DNA from: Georgenia muralis
GTDB lineage: Bacteria; Actinomycetota; Actinomycetes; Actinomycetales; Actinomycetaceae
DNA: 64,000 bases
NCBI RefSeq assembly: GCF_003814705.1
Contig: NZ_RKRA01000001.1
Location: forward strand, 1,488,001-1,552,000
Direction of reading: 5' to 3'
Each line of letters opens with the position of its first letter. The stretch's first letter is position 1. Below the pieces are notes generated by a model that was not told the DNA's origin, searched no databases, and worked only from the letters and a program-made list of their open reading frames with translations. The translations under genes were made by a program, and so were the position numbers. Shown here in pieces: positions 27,866-35,995 of the stretch.

Positions 27866-29911
27866 ATGGGCGGCATGGTCATCTCCGCGGACGGTCCGGA
27901 CCGCTCGACGTCCGCCCGGCCGGTCGGGGGCACGCCTCCTCCAGTTCTCCGGGCGCGGCCTCCGGCACCCGGGCGGGGAGCAGCGTTGTTGGCCGTCGTC
28001 CTTCTCTCGGCCGGACTCGCCGCGTGCACCTCGGGGCCGCCGTCGGCGGATGGCGCCGCGGAGGACCTCGCCGCCGCCCTGCAGAGCGGAGATCTCACCG
28101 CCGCGCCGCTGGCGTCGGAGGGGCGTGAGACTGCCCCCGCCGAGGCCGCGGAGGTGCTAGGCGCGGTCGGTGATCTCCCACGCCAGGTGGAGGCCACCGT
28201 CGGCGGGGTCGACGACAGCGGTGAGAGCCCGGTCGTCCCGGTCGAGCTGGTGTGGACCGTCGACGTCGACTCCACGCCGGCCGACCTCACCTGGACGACG
28301 ACGGCGGAGCTCATGTACGACGGCGAGTCGTGGCTGGTGCCGTGGGCGCGGACCCTCGTGCACCCTGGTGGCGACGACGGCGGTGTCCTCGACCTCAGCC
28401 GGACGCCGGCGGCGCGCGGGACCGTGCTCGGTGCGGGTGGCGTCGAGATCGTCACGGAGCGGGAGGTGCTGCGAATCGGCGTCGACAAGGCCAACACCGC
28501 CGATCCCGCGGCCGCGGCGCTCGCCCTGGCAGAGATCCTGGGCTTCGACGATCCCCAGGGGTACGCCGACCGGGTCGCCGCCGCGGGGGAGCGCGCCTTC
28601 GTCGAGGCGATCGTCGTCCGACGGTTCGACCACGGCGACCTCGACGTCGAGGCAGGTCTGGCCGTGCCCGGGGTGCTCGGGGTCGAGGGCACGCTCCCGC
28701 TCGCCCCGACCGCGGGGTTCGCCAGGCCGGTCCTCGGAACGGTCGGGGCGGCGACGGCGGAGATCGTGGAGGAGTCGGACGGTGCTGTACGGGCGGGCGA
28801 CGTCGTCGGGCTCTCCGGCCTCCAGCGCCGGTACGACGACGCGCTGCGCGGGGAGCCGGGTACGACGGTCGTGCTCCGGCACGGTGATGGGACCACCGAG
28901 GAGCTGTTCGAGTCGGAGCCGCAGCCCGGGGCGGACGTCACCACCACCCTCGACCCCGAGCTGCAGATGGTCGCCGAGGGGATCCTGGAACCGGTGAGCT
29001 CGGCCAGTGCGCTCGTGGCCGTGCGCCCGTCCACCGGGGAGGTGCTCGTCGCGGCGAGCGGTCCGGGCTCCGCCGGGCTGAGCACCGCGACCCTGGGGAC
29101 CTATCCCCCCGGGTCGACCTTCAAGGTCGCCACCGCGTTGGCCCTGCTGCGCTCCGGCCTGGCACCGACGGACGCGCTCGAGTGCCCGGCCACGGTGGTC
29201 GCCGACGGCCGCGAGTTCCCGAACTATCCCGGCTTCCCCGACGACGGGCTCGGCGCGACCACCCTGGAGCGAGCGATCGCGACGTCCTGCAACACCGCCC
29301 TCATCGGGGTGCGGGACCGCGTGTCCGCCGGCGACCTGGCCGCGGCCGCCGCCAGTCTCGGGCTCGGCGTGCCGGTCGACGTCGGGGTGCCCGTTGTGGT
29401 CGGCGACGTCCCGGCCGAGCAGGAGGGAACCGAGCTGGCCGCCGCCATGATCGGGCAGGGCCGGGTCACCGCCTCGCCGCTGGCCATGGCGACCGTGGCG
29501 GCGAGCGTCGCCGCCAGTGCGCGGGTGAGCCCGGTCCTGGTCACCGACGTCGGCGGGGAACCACCCGCAGCGTCGGAGGGGGACCGTGACGGCGGGGGCG
29601 ACGACAGCGCCGGGAGTGGCGAGGAGGCTGCCGAGCCGGCGCCGATCACCGAGGCGGAGGCAGCTGCCCTGCGCGCGATGATGCGCGCCGTTGTTCTCGA
29701 GGGCACCGGTACTGGGCTCGCGGGCGTTCCCGGGGAGGTCCACGCCAAGACCGGCACCGCGGAGTACGGGGAGACCGGTGACACCCGCGAGCACGCCTGG
29801 ACGATCGCATTCCGCGACGACCTCGCAGTTGCCGTCTTCGTCGAGGAGGGCGTCTCGGGGGCGGACACCGCCGTCCCGCTCGTCGCGCAGTTTTTCGCGT
29901 CGGCGCCGTAG
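27866..29911 (+). CDS. lipoprotein penicillin-binding transpeptidase, MecA_N type
   Basis: A 681-residue D,D-transpeptidase for peptidoglycan cross-linking. An N-terminal segment leads to a lipobox (LAAC at about residue 52), so the protein should be lipid anchored on the outer face. Next come an NTF2-like MecA_N domain (about 65-180), a PBP dimer domain, and the transpeptidase (about 365-680). The active-site motifs are GTYPPGSTFK (SxxK), SCNTAL (SxN) and HAKTGTAEYG (KTG). The ATG at 27866 has GGAGGG 8 bp upstream; earlier in-frame starts add a stretch with no family match. Gly/Asp-rich linker residues near 560-590 are unusual. Confidence 0.85.
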   Translation: MGGMVISADGPDRSTSARPVGGTPPPVLRARPPAPGRGAALLAVVLLSAGLAACTSGPPSADGAAEDLAAALQSGDLTAAPLASEGRETAPAEAAEVLGAVGDLPRQVEATVGGVDDSGESPVVPVELVWTVDVDSTPADLTWTTTAELMYDGESWLVPWARTLVHPGGDDGGVLDLSRTPAARGTVLGAGGVEIVTEREVLRIGVDKANTADPAAAALALAEILGFDDPQGYADRVAAAGERAFVEAIVVRRFDHGDLDVEAGLAVPGVLGVEGTLPLAPTAGFARPVLGTVGAATAEIVEESDGAVRAGDVVGLSGLQRRYDDALRGEPGTTVVLRHGDGTTEELFESEPQPGADVTTTLDPELQMVAEGILEPVSSASALVAVRPSTGEVLVAASGPGSAGLSTATLGTYPPGSTFKVATALALLRSGLAPTDALECPATVVADGREFPNYPGFPDDGLGATTLERAIATSCNTALIGVRDRVSAGDLAAAAASLGLGVPVDVGVPVVVGDVPAEQEGTELAAAMIGQGRVTASPLAMATVAASVAASARVSPVLVTDVGGEPPAASEGDRDGGGDDSAGSGEEAAEPAPITEAEAAALRAMMRAVVLEGTGTGLAGVPGEVHAKTGTAEYGETGDTREHAWTIAFRDDLAVAVFVEEGVSGADTAVPLVAQFFASAP

Positions 29912-29940
29912 GCCGGACCCCCTCTCGCCCGCCTGCGAAC

Positions 29941-30135
29941 GATCACCCCGTCGTCGAACGATTCCGCGCGAACGATCCCTTCGTCGCCGAACGATCACCC
30001 CGTAACCGAGCGAGAGTGGTCTACCGGGATCGTTCGGCAACAAAGTGATCAGTGGCGGAGTGTCCCGCTGCTGCTGGCGACAGAGTGAGCAGTGGCGGGT
30101 GGCCGCCCTGGCTGGTCACAGAGCGATCAGTCCTG
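29941..30135. repeat. clustered direct and inverted GATC-flanked repeats
   Basis: The 282-bp gap between the PBP gene and the next gene holds two repeat families. The first is a 23-bp unit flanked by GATC with CGAACGAT at its right end: direct copies at 29941-29963 and 29974-29996, a degenerate copy at 29993-30015, and an inverted copy at 30028-30050. The second is a 22-27 bp unit with a core like ACAGAGTGATCAGT at 30036-30062, 30076-30102 and 30114-30135. No reading frame uses them. Confidence 0.75.
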
Positions 30136-30181
30136 ATCCGGTTGCGGGCCCGTGTGTGCCCGGAGGACCGGGCGCCCGCCC

Positions 30182-30187
30182 TACGGT
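30182..30187 (+). promoter_or_regulatory. -10 element of a leaderless promoter
   Basis: TACGGT lies 6 bp before the GTG at 30194 and fixes the start of the unknown protein gene. Confidence 0.5.
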
Positions 30188-30193
30188 GAGGCA

Positions 30194-31324
30194 GTGACCA
30201 TCGACCCGGACGAGCTGCTGACCGGTCCCCGCGGCAGGCGGCTGTGTCTCGCCCTCGCAGCGATGCCCGGCGAGGGCGGTGGTGCTCGGGAGGCCGAGGA
30301 GCTCCGCGTCGCGGTGACGTGGGCGGCGTACGACCTCGACCCGGGCCGCGGGACGTCCCGGGTCGTGCTCGCCTTCGCCGACGCGACGGGGACGGAGGAG
30401 CCGGAGGTGCCACGGCCCTCGACTGCCGACGTCGCGCGCCTCCTCGACGCCGTGCCGCTGAGCGCCCCCGGCCCGCGCACACTGCTCGACGCCCTGGGCC
30501 TGGCGGTCGACTTCGCGCGCTACTGGCAGGAGCCCGACGGCGAGGACGTCCTCGCCGCGGCCCAGGAGGTGCGTGAGGCCCTCGCCCGGGTCGCGCACGT
30601 CGTCGCCGGTGCAGCGGCGGCAGCATGGTGGACGAACCCGGTCGACAGGTCGGACCAGTGGTCGGTGACGTTCACGGACGGGCCGACGCCGACGCCGACG
30701 CCGGCGCCGCCGCCGGAGACCGTGGCCGAGCGCCTCGCGAGGTGGCGTCATGGCGCGGCCGCCGAGGAGGCGAGGGCCGCGCGGGAACGTCCCCACGATC
30801 CGAGCGCGAGCTGGAGCGGCACGTGGTGGTCGACCCCACCGTCCGACCTCAGACGCACCACCCGCAGGCTCGCGGGCCTCGGCCCCGCCGGACTGTGGCT
30901 GGTGGAGGACGCCGGGGGCTGGGACGAGGCCACCGCGCGACCGGTCACGGTCCCGCCCGAGGCGGCGGTGTACGAGATCGACGGGCCATTGGCGTGGGCG
31001 GAGCTGTGCCGGCGTTATCCCCTCGAGGTGACGGCGTCGCGCCGGCACGACTGGTACCGGACGACGGGACAGGACTCGCGCTGGGTCCAGCCGGACTGGT
31101 TCCGCGCCGCGGACGACCTCGACGCCGTGCACCTGACCGTGTCCGGCTACCTCACGACCGCCGGACGGGCGATCCCGGTCACCGAGGACCTGAGCACGGT
31201 GCTCGCGGGCTGGAACCCGGACGAGACCTTCTGGCTGACCGACCGGGTCACGCCCGCCGCGGCGGAGCAGGGCTGGTCACGCGACGACGACGGCGGGTGG
31301 CGGGTCGTCGCCCCACGGGGCTGA
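30194..31324 (+). CDS. protein of unknown function
   Basis: A 376-residue soluble protein, not recognised. The N-terminal half (1-155) is Ala/Leu-rich and helical (RRLCLALAAMP, LLDALGLAVDFARYWQ). A Pro/Thr linker follows (GPTPTPTPAPPP near residue 160), then a Trp-rich C-terminal half (WSGTWWSTPPSDLRRTTR, GLWLVEDAGGWDEA, WVQPDWFRAADDLDAVHLTV). No signal peptide or membrane helix is evident. The Trp-rich half reads like an interaction domain, but I cannot name it. The GTG start is supported by TACGGT 6 bp upstream. Its stop lies 1 bp from the convergent anti-sigma gene's stop codon. Confidence 0.65.
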   Translation: MTIDPDELLTGPRGRRLCLALAAMPGEGGGAREAEELRVAVTWAAYDLDPGRGTSRVVLAFADATGTEEPEVPRPSTADVARLLDAVPLSAPGPRTLLDALGLAVDFARYWQEPDGEDVLAAAQEVREALARVAHVVAGAAAAAWWTNPVDRSDQWSVTFTDGPTPTPTPAPPPETVAERLARWRHGAAAEEARAARERPHDPSASWSGTWWSTPPSDLRRTTRRLAGLGPAGLWLVEDAGGWDEATARPVTVPPEAAVYEIDGPLAWAELCRRYPLEVTASRRHDWYRTTGQDSRWVQPDWFRAADDLDAVHLTVSGYLTTAGRAIPVTEDLSTVLAGWNPDETFWLTDRVTPAAAEQGWSRDDDGGWRVVAPRG

Positions 31325-31325
31325 G

Positions 31326-32108
31326 CTACGCCGGCGGCATCGCCACGATCGGCGTCGTCGTCGGCTGGTCCGACCCGCCGGCCGGCTCGACCGTCATGGC
31401 GAGGACGGCGCCGTCCGGCACCTGGTCCAGCTCGGTGCTCGCCAGTCCCCCGCGGGCCTCGACGATCCCCGCCGAGGTGGGTCCGCCGTCGTCGATCACC
31501 CAGAGCTGGTAGTCCTGGTCACCGCCGAGGGCCGGCAGGTCCCGGACGGTGAAGAACGCGCCTTCGTCGCCGACGACGGCGACCGCGCGGCCCCCGCCGG
31601 TCACGTCGGCGCTGAGCAGCTCGGCGCCCGGCCGGGCCAGCGCCTCGGTGATCGCGGCGACCTGGTCCTCGGCGAGCTGGGCGCGCTGGGCCTGCTGGAC
31701 GGCGAGGGTGCCCGGGACCGCCGCGGCGAGCAGCACCGCGGCGGCGGCCAGCCAGCGCTGGTGGCGCGGCGCGGCGCGGCGCGCGGAACCGCTCCGGCCG
31801 GCGGTGGCGGCGGGGACGGTCGTGGGGCGGTGCGCCTCGGTCGAGGTGCCCGCGGTGCGGCCGGCGGCCGGGGCGGTCTCCTGCGGGGTCGCCGCGGCGG
31901 CGGCCAGGACGGCCTCCCGCAGGGCGGGGGGCGGCGGGGCGGCCTGGGTCGTGGCGAGCACCGCGGCGGTCTCGCGGAGCGCCCGGGCCTCGGCCGCGAC
32001 CTCGGGATCCTCGCGGATGGCGCGCTCGACGGCGGCGCGCTCGACGTCGTCGACGGCGTCCAGCGCCCACGCACCCAGGAGCTCGCGCTCGGCGCGGTGA
32101 TCGCTCAT
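31326..32108 (-). CDS. rskA: RskA-type anti-sigma factor
   Basis: A 260-residue single-pass membrane anti-sigma factor. The N-terminal cytoplasmic domain (ERELLGAWALDAVDDVERAAVERAI) should hold the adjacent sigma factor. A membrane segment lies near residues 120-140 (WLAAAAVLLAAAVPGTLAV), and the extracytoplasmic RskA domain follows (residues 160-260; FTVRDLPALGGDQDYQLWVIDD). In the family, proteolysis after a surface signal releases the sigma factor. It overlaps the sigma gene by 4 bp, so synthesis is coupled. No zinc-type HxxxCxxC motif is present. The symbol is by family similarity. Confidence 0.85.
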   Translation of the reverse strand: MSDHRAERELLGAWALDAVDDVERAAVERAIREDPEVAAEARALRETAAVLATTQAAPPPPALREAVLAAAAATPQETAPAAGRTAGTSTEAHRPTTVPAATAGRSGSARRAAPRHQRWLAAAAVLLAAAVPGTLAVQQAQRAQLAEDQVAAITEALARPGAELLSADVTGGGRAVAVVGDEGAFFTVRDLPALGGDQDYQLWVIDDGGPTSAGIVEARGGLASTELDQVPDGAVLAMTVEPAGGSDQPTTTPIVAMPPA

Positions 32109-32761
32109 CGGTCCATCCCCAGACAGGTTCGCAGGCGGAGCAGGCCGTCCCGGATGCGGGACTTCACCGTCGGCAGGGAGGCGGCCACGTCCTCGGCGAC
32201 CTCCCGGTAGGTCCGGCCCCCGTAGTAGGCGCGGGTGACGGCGTCGCGCTGGAGGTCCGAGAGGGTCCCGAGGCAGCTCAGGATGCGGTCACGGTCCTCG
32301 CGCTGGACGACGGTCTCGGCGACCTCGTCGAAGGGCCGGTCGTAGTCGCGGGCCGAGGCCCGGTGGTCGCGGTCCCGCTCGGACTGCACGGCGCGGACCC
32401 GGTCCACCGCCCGCCGGTGCGCCATGGTCGCGACCCACGCCAGGGCGCTGCCACGGCCGGGGTCGAACCGGTCGGCGGTGCGCCAGACCTCCAGCAGCAC
32501 CTCCTGGGTGACCTCGGCAGCCTGGTCCGGGTCACGCAGCACCCGCAGTGCCGTGCCGTGCACCATCGGGGCGGTCTCGTCGTACAGGACCGCGAAGGCC
32601 TCCTGGTCCCCCCGGGCGACGGCGGTGAGGAGGGCATCGACCCGCCCGGCCCGGTCGTCGCGGGTGCGGGCCTCGTGCGCCGTCGCGCCGCGCCGGGTGT
32701 CCTCGCTCGGGGCGGCCTCGCTCGCGCCGGCCCCTGTCTGGGCCCGTCCGGGGAAGGTCAC
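32105..32761 (-). CDS. sigK: ECF RNA polymerase sigma factor, SigK-like
   Basis: A 218-residue group IV sigma factor. Region 2 (AVLYDETAPMVHGTALRVLRD through AWVATMAHRRAVDRVR) binds the -10 element and core polymerase; region 4 (CLGTLSDLQRDAVTRAYYGG, TYREVAEDVAASLPTVKSRI) has the -35-binding helix-turn-helix. An unusually polar stretch of about 45 residues precedes region 2. I place the start at GTG 32761 because CACAAT lies 6 bp upstream; the ATG at 32872 would run through two hairpins. The anti-sigma gene follows with a 4-bp overlap. Its regulon is not shown; the neighbouring lipoprotein and desaturase-like genes are plausible targets by position only. Confidence 0.85.
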   Translation of the reverse strand: MTFPGRAQTGAGASEAAPSEDTRRGATAHEARTRDDRAGRVDALLTAVARGDQEAFAVLYDETAPMVHGTALRVLRDPDQAAEVTQEVLLEVWRTADRFDPGRGSALAWVATMAHRRAVDRVRAVQSERDRDHRASARDYDRPFDEVAETVVQREDRDRILSCLGTLSDLQRDAVTRAYYGGRTYREVAEDVAASLPTVKSRIRDGLLRLRTCLGMDR

Positions 32762-32767
32762 GCACCC

Positions 32768-32773
32768 ATTGTG
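32768..32773 (-). promoter_or_regulatory. -10 element of a leaderless promoter for the sigma factor gene
   Basis: CACAAT on the minus strand is followed by 6 bp and then GTG at 32761. It matches the -10 consensus less well than the other leaderless sites. Confidence 0.35.
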
Positions 32774-32798
32774 TCCCGGATCGTCCGGCCGGGCCGCC

Positions 32799-32840
32799 GG
32801 TGTGTCGCGAGCCGGGCCGCGCCCCCGGTCGCGACACACC
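32799..32840. repeat. 12-bp perfect inverted repeat near the sigma factor promoter
   Basis: GGTGTGTCGCGA (32799-32810) and its exact complement (32829-32840) surround an 18-nt GC-rich loop. It lies 26 bp upstream of the sigma -10 and directly after another hairpin. It could be part of a double terminator or an operator. Confidence 0.55.
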
Positions 32841-32891
32841 GACGGCGGGCGGTGGACCGTCAGCGTCGCCATCGGTCCACCGCCCGTCGTC
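32841..32891 (-). terminator. 19-bp hairpin after the duplicated lipoprotein gene
   Basis: Arms at 32841-32859 and 32873-32891 pair over 19 bp with one mismatch, around a 13-nt loop, 14 bp beyond the lipoprotein stop on the minus strand. It is the likely terminator separating that gene from the sigma/anti-sigma operon. Confidence 0.7.
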
Positions 32892-32905
32892 CGTGCTGGG
32901 GTCCC

Positions 32906-34234
32906 TCAGGCCTCGACCAGCGCCTCGGCGAGGGAGTCGATCGCCCCACCGAGGGTCTGGACGTGCATGGCGAGCCCCTCGGCGACGGCGTCGGCGGGCA
33001 GCTCGCCGCCGGAGATCTCCTCGAAGAACGCCCCGGCCTCGCCGCGGTAGCCGTCGAGCTCGATCAGTGCGGCCGCCGCGGCCTCGTCGTCACCGGACGC
33101 GACGGCGTCCGCGTAGTCGACGAAGTAGCCGATGTGCTCGCGCCACAGGGCGAGGAACGCCTCGCCCTGCTCGGCCCCGGCGAGGGACCCGACGGCCTCG
33201 GACAGGGCCACGGAGTTCGCGTCGAGGGTGGCTGCGGCCGCCTCGAACGCCGCCGAGGACGTCCCGCCGTCGGAGGTGTAGGCGGTGAAGACGGCGAGCC
33301 CGGCGAGGTAGACGTGCTCCTGCAGGCCGGCGGTGAGCTGGGCGCGCAGGGTGGCGGCCTCGTCGGCCGGGTCGCCCTGGAGGCCCGCGGCGGAGACCAG
33401 ACCACCGGCGATGACCGCGGCGCCCTCCCCGACGTGGGCCGCGGCGGCCTGCAGCGAGCCGTACGCCTCGGGGCTGCCGGCGGCGAGGTCGTCGATGGCG
33501 GTCGTGAGCGTGGTGACGTGCATCTCCAGGGACATCGCGACGTCCGCGGCCGGCAGAGCGCCGCCGCTGACCTCCTCGAAGAACGCCCCGGCCTGGCCGG
33601 TGTAGCCGTCCAGGGAGGCGAGAGCCGCGTCCCGGGCGGCGTCGTCCCCGCCCTTGACGGCGACGGCGTAGTCGACGAAGTAGCCGATGTGCTCGCGCCA
33701 CAGGGCGAGGAAGGCCTCGCGCTGCTCGTCCCCGGCGAGGGAGCCGACGGCGTCGGCGAGGGCGACGGAGTTGGCGTCGAGGGTGGCGGCGGCCGCCTCG
33801 AACTCGGGCGAGTCCGCGCCGGCGGTGTAGGCGGTGGCCACGCCGATGCCGGCGAGGTAGACGTGCTCCTGGAGCAGGGCGGTCAGGCCGGCGCGCAGGT
33901 CGGCGGCCTCGGAGTCGGTCTCGCCCGGGATCTCCAGGGCGGCGGCGAAGCCGGCCGCGAGGGTGGCCGCGGTCTCCGGCATGTGCTGGGCTGCCGTGCG
34001 GGCGTCGGCGAACGGGTCGCCGGTGCCCATCGGCATGACGGTGGCCGGCACCTCGGGCGCCGCCGACATCTCCTCGGTCATCTCCTCGGTGGCGTCGGTG
34101 GTCATCTCCTGCGTGGGCGTCGCCGCGGGGGCGGCCTCGGGCTCGGAGCTGCCGCAGGCGGCGAGGCCCAGTGTGAGGGCGATCGCGGCGCTGAGCGTGG
34201 CGGTGGGGCGGCGAAGCATGCGTGTGGTGGACAT
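32906..34234 (-). CDS. lipoprotein with two tandem four-helix, four-His domains
   Basis: A 442-residue lipoprotein: signal peptide with lipobox LAAC (Cys27), a Met/Thr/Glu-rich linker (43-72), then two homologous domains of about 185 residues (about 73-252 and 255-440). Long stretches are nearly identical between them: LQEHVYLAG, EAAAATLDANSVAL, FLALWREHIGYFVDYA and GAFFEE(V/I)SGG. Each domain keeps four His at matching places (84, 124, 182, 239 and 267, 307, 367, 424), mostly next to Glu or in predicted helices, which suggests metal or haem binding. I do not recognise a named family. The ATG at 34234 has GAGGGAAAG upstream. The genes just upstream encode diiron-type proteins. Confidence 0.75.
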   Translation of the reverse strand: MSTTRMLRRPTATLSAAIALTLGLAACGSSEPEAAPAATPTQEMTTDATEEMTEEMSAAPEVPATVMPMGTGDPFADARTAAQHMPETAATLAAGFAAALEIPGETDSEAADLRAGLTALLQEHVYLAGIGVATAYTAGADSPEFEAAAATLDANSVALADAVGSLAGDEQREAFLALWREHIGYFVDYAVAVKGGDDAARDAALASLDGYTGQAGAFFEEVSGGALPAADVAMSLEMHVTTLTTAIDDLAAGSPEAYGSLQAAAAHVGEGAAVIAGGLVSAAGLQGDPADEAATLRAQLTAGLQEHVYLAGLAVFTAYTSDGGTSSAAFEAAAATLDANSVALSEAVGSLAGAEQGEAFLALWREHIGYFVDYADAVASGDDEAAAAALIELDGYRGEAGAFFEEISGGELPADAVAEGLAMHVQTLGGAIDSLAEALVEA

Positions 34235-34331
34235 GTGACTTTCCCTCGTCTCGTTGGTGCGGTCGTCAGGGGTTCGGGGCCGTGCCCGGATCGGATGGGT
34301 GGGAATCTGCGGAGCGGTGGTGAGCGGCGGT

Positions 34332-35210
34332 TCAGGCGCGGCGTGGCGAGGCCGCCACAGCCGGTCGGCGACGCCGCCCCAGCCGGTCGACGGCGCCGCG
34401 CACCGGGGCGGTGCCGGCCAGGCCGGGCAGGGCGGCGACCGTCTCGTCGAGGTGCGCAAGACCGACCTCGGACGGGCCGACCCCCGCCGTGCCCGCAGCC
34501 GTGCGACCCGTGACCAGGCGTGCGGTGGCGGCCGTGACCGGGGCGTACCGCGTGCCGGGCCAGCGCCACCGGGCGGCGGCCCGCCGGGCCAGGCGGCGGG
34601 CGCCGGCGCTCGCGGCCAGCCGGCGCGTGGCGTCGTCGGCGTAGAAGGCCAGGTGCCGTGCCTTGACCGCGCCGGCGCGGGTGAGGACCGGCTCCAGGCG
34701 GGGCTCCTCGGCCGCGAGGGCACGGTAGGTGTGGGTGAGCGCGGCGGCGTCGAGCCAGGCGGTGACGAGGTGCGCGGCGGTGACGTCGGCGCCGAGGAGG
34801 TTCGTCCGGACGGCCGCGACCGTGGGGCGGGCCCGGTCGTCCCACGTCCGTCGCAGGCGCCCGAGCGGACCGCCGGGCGGTTCGGTCGCGGGGCGGCCGT
34901 TCGCCTCGAGGACCGCCGCGAGGGTCTCGGCGAGCCAGAACTGCTCGTACGTCCAGGTGATGAGGAACGCCGTGACGCGGGGGTCGGCGTGGGCGGGGGT
35001 GACGAGGACGTCGCGCAGGAGGTCGAGCAATGAGCGCTCCACGCGCCAGAGGTCCGCGACGACGTCGAGCGTGGTCGGGGTGAGCCCGGTCAGCGCGTCG
35101 AGGCCGGCGTCCGAGGGGCGGATCTCCCGGGGGTCGGTGGTGTAGGCGCGCACGTCGAAGGCGGCCGTGGCCACGACGTTCCCGTCCGTGGACGGCGCCC
35201 CGGCGCTCAC
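34332..35210 (-). CDS. ferritin/desaturase-fold protein lacking metal ligands
   Basis: A 292-residue helical protein clearly paralogous to the gene just upstream (shared LLRDVLVTP / YLRDMLVTP, FW..E.LA.VL, H(I/L)AFY and R.ARRLAR segments, and similar C-terminal AALPGLAG). Of the partner's putative diiron ligands, Glu58 and His186 remain, but the partner's Glu77, His80, Glu141 and Glu171 are replaced by Gln90, Leu93, Ala155 and Lys183. It is therefore probably non-catalytic, perhaps a structural or regulatory subunit of a heterodimer (inference). The GTG at 35210 overlaps the upstream stop as GTGA, so translation is coupled. Confidence 0.7.
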   Translation of the reverse strand: MSAGAPSTDGNVVATAAFDVRAYTTDPREIRPSDAGLDALTGLTPTTLDVVADLWRVERSLLDLLRDVLVTPAHADPRVTAFLITWTYEQFWLAETLAAVLEANGRPATEPPGGPLGRLRRTWDDRARPTVAAVRTNLLGADVTAAHLVTAWLDAAALTHTYRALAAEEPRLEPVLTRAGAVKARHLAFYADDATRRLAASAGARRLARRAAARWRWPGTRYAPVTAATARLVTGRTAAGTAGVGPSEVGLAHLDETVAALPGLAGTAPVRGAVDRLGRRRRPAVAASPRRA

Positions 35211-35995
35211 GCCGCAACCCTCTCGAGGGCGTCGGCCACGATCGTCAGACCGGCCATCCCCGGCAGCGCGGCGACGTGGCGGTCGATCGCGTCGACCTCC
35301 TTGCGGCCCTCCGGGCCGGCGAAGAGCTGGCCCATGACGTGACTGACCTCCGCGTCGCTGGAGATCCCCGAGCCGACCGGCTGCCACGCGGTGCGCAGCG
35401 CCAGGCGGGCCAGGCGCTGGGCCCGGGGGCTCTCGGCCAGCCGCGCACGGGCCTGGGTGGTGTAGAAGGCGATGTGCTTGGACTCCTGCCCGGCGATCCG
35501 GCGCAGCAGAGCCGTCAGTCCGGGGTGAGCCTCGAGCGCCGCGAGCCTCTTGTACGCGGCGGCGGCCGAGCGCTCGTTCACCGCGCCCCACACCATGTGC
35601 ACGGCCACGAAGTCCTTGCCCGCGAGGTTGGACAGCACGGACTGCTTGACCGGGCTCATCCGGTCGCGCCAGCCGAGCTTGACCCGGCGCGCCTTGACCT
35701 CGTCGTAGGCGACCGTGATCCCGTGCAGGCCCAGGACGTGCGCGAGCGCCTCCCCGTGCCAGAACTCCTCGCGGTTCCACATCGTCATGAACGCGCTGAC
35801 CTCCCCGTCCCTGCGCGAGGGGGTGACGAGCATGTCCCGCAGGTAGCACACCGTGTGGTACTCGACGTCGCACATGTAGCGCAGGGTTCGCAGGGTCTGC
35901 GGCGGGAGCGGCTCATCACGGAAGACGTCGAGGTCGAGGTCGTCCCAGCCGACGGGAACGGAGTCGCGGGCGAAACGGTCGATGTCGAAGGCCAT
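35207..35995 (-). CDS. acyl-ACP desaturase-like diiron protein
   Basis: A 262-residue helical protein with the ligand pattern of soluble diiron desaturases: Glu45 (EYHTVCYLRD), Glu77 and His80 in REEFWH (ExxH), Glu141 (NERSAAAAY), and Glu171 and His174 in QESKH (ExxH). The superfamily activates oxygen on acyl-ACP or similar substrates; family assignment is by motif pattern, and the substrate is unknown. The ATG at 35995 opens a two-gene operon with its ligand-poor paralogue. The 173-bp divergent gap to the next gene holds only that gene's promoter. Confidence 0.7.
   Translation of the reverse strand: MAFDIDRFARDSVPVGWDDLDLDVFRDEPLPPQTLRTLRYMCDVEYHTVCYLRDMLVTPSRRDGEVSAFMTMWNREEFWHGEALAHVLGLHGITVAYDEVKARRVKLGWRDRMSPVKQSVLSNLAGKDFVAVHMVWGAVNERSAAAAYKRLAALEAHPGLTALLRRIAGQESKHIAFYTTQARARLAESPRAQRLARLALRTAWQPVGSGISSDAEVSHVMGQLFAGPEGRKEVDAIDRHVAALPGMAGLTIVADALERVAA

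Noticed and set aside
32762-32872. ATG 32872 as the start of the sigma factor
   Set aside because: It would translate through two strong hairpins and the likely promoter; region 2 is intact from GTG 32761.
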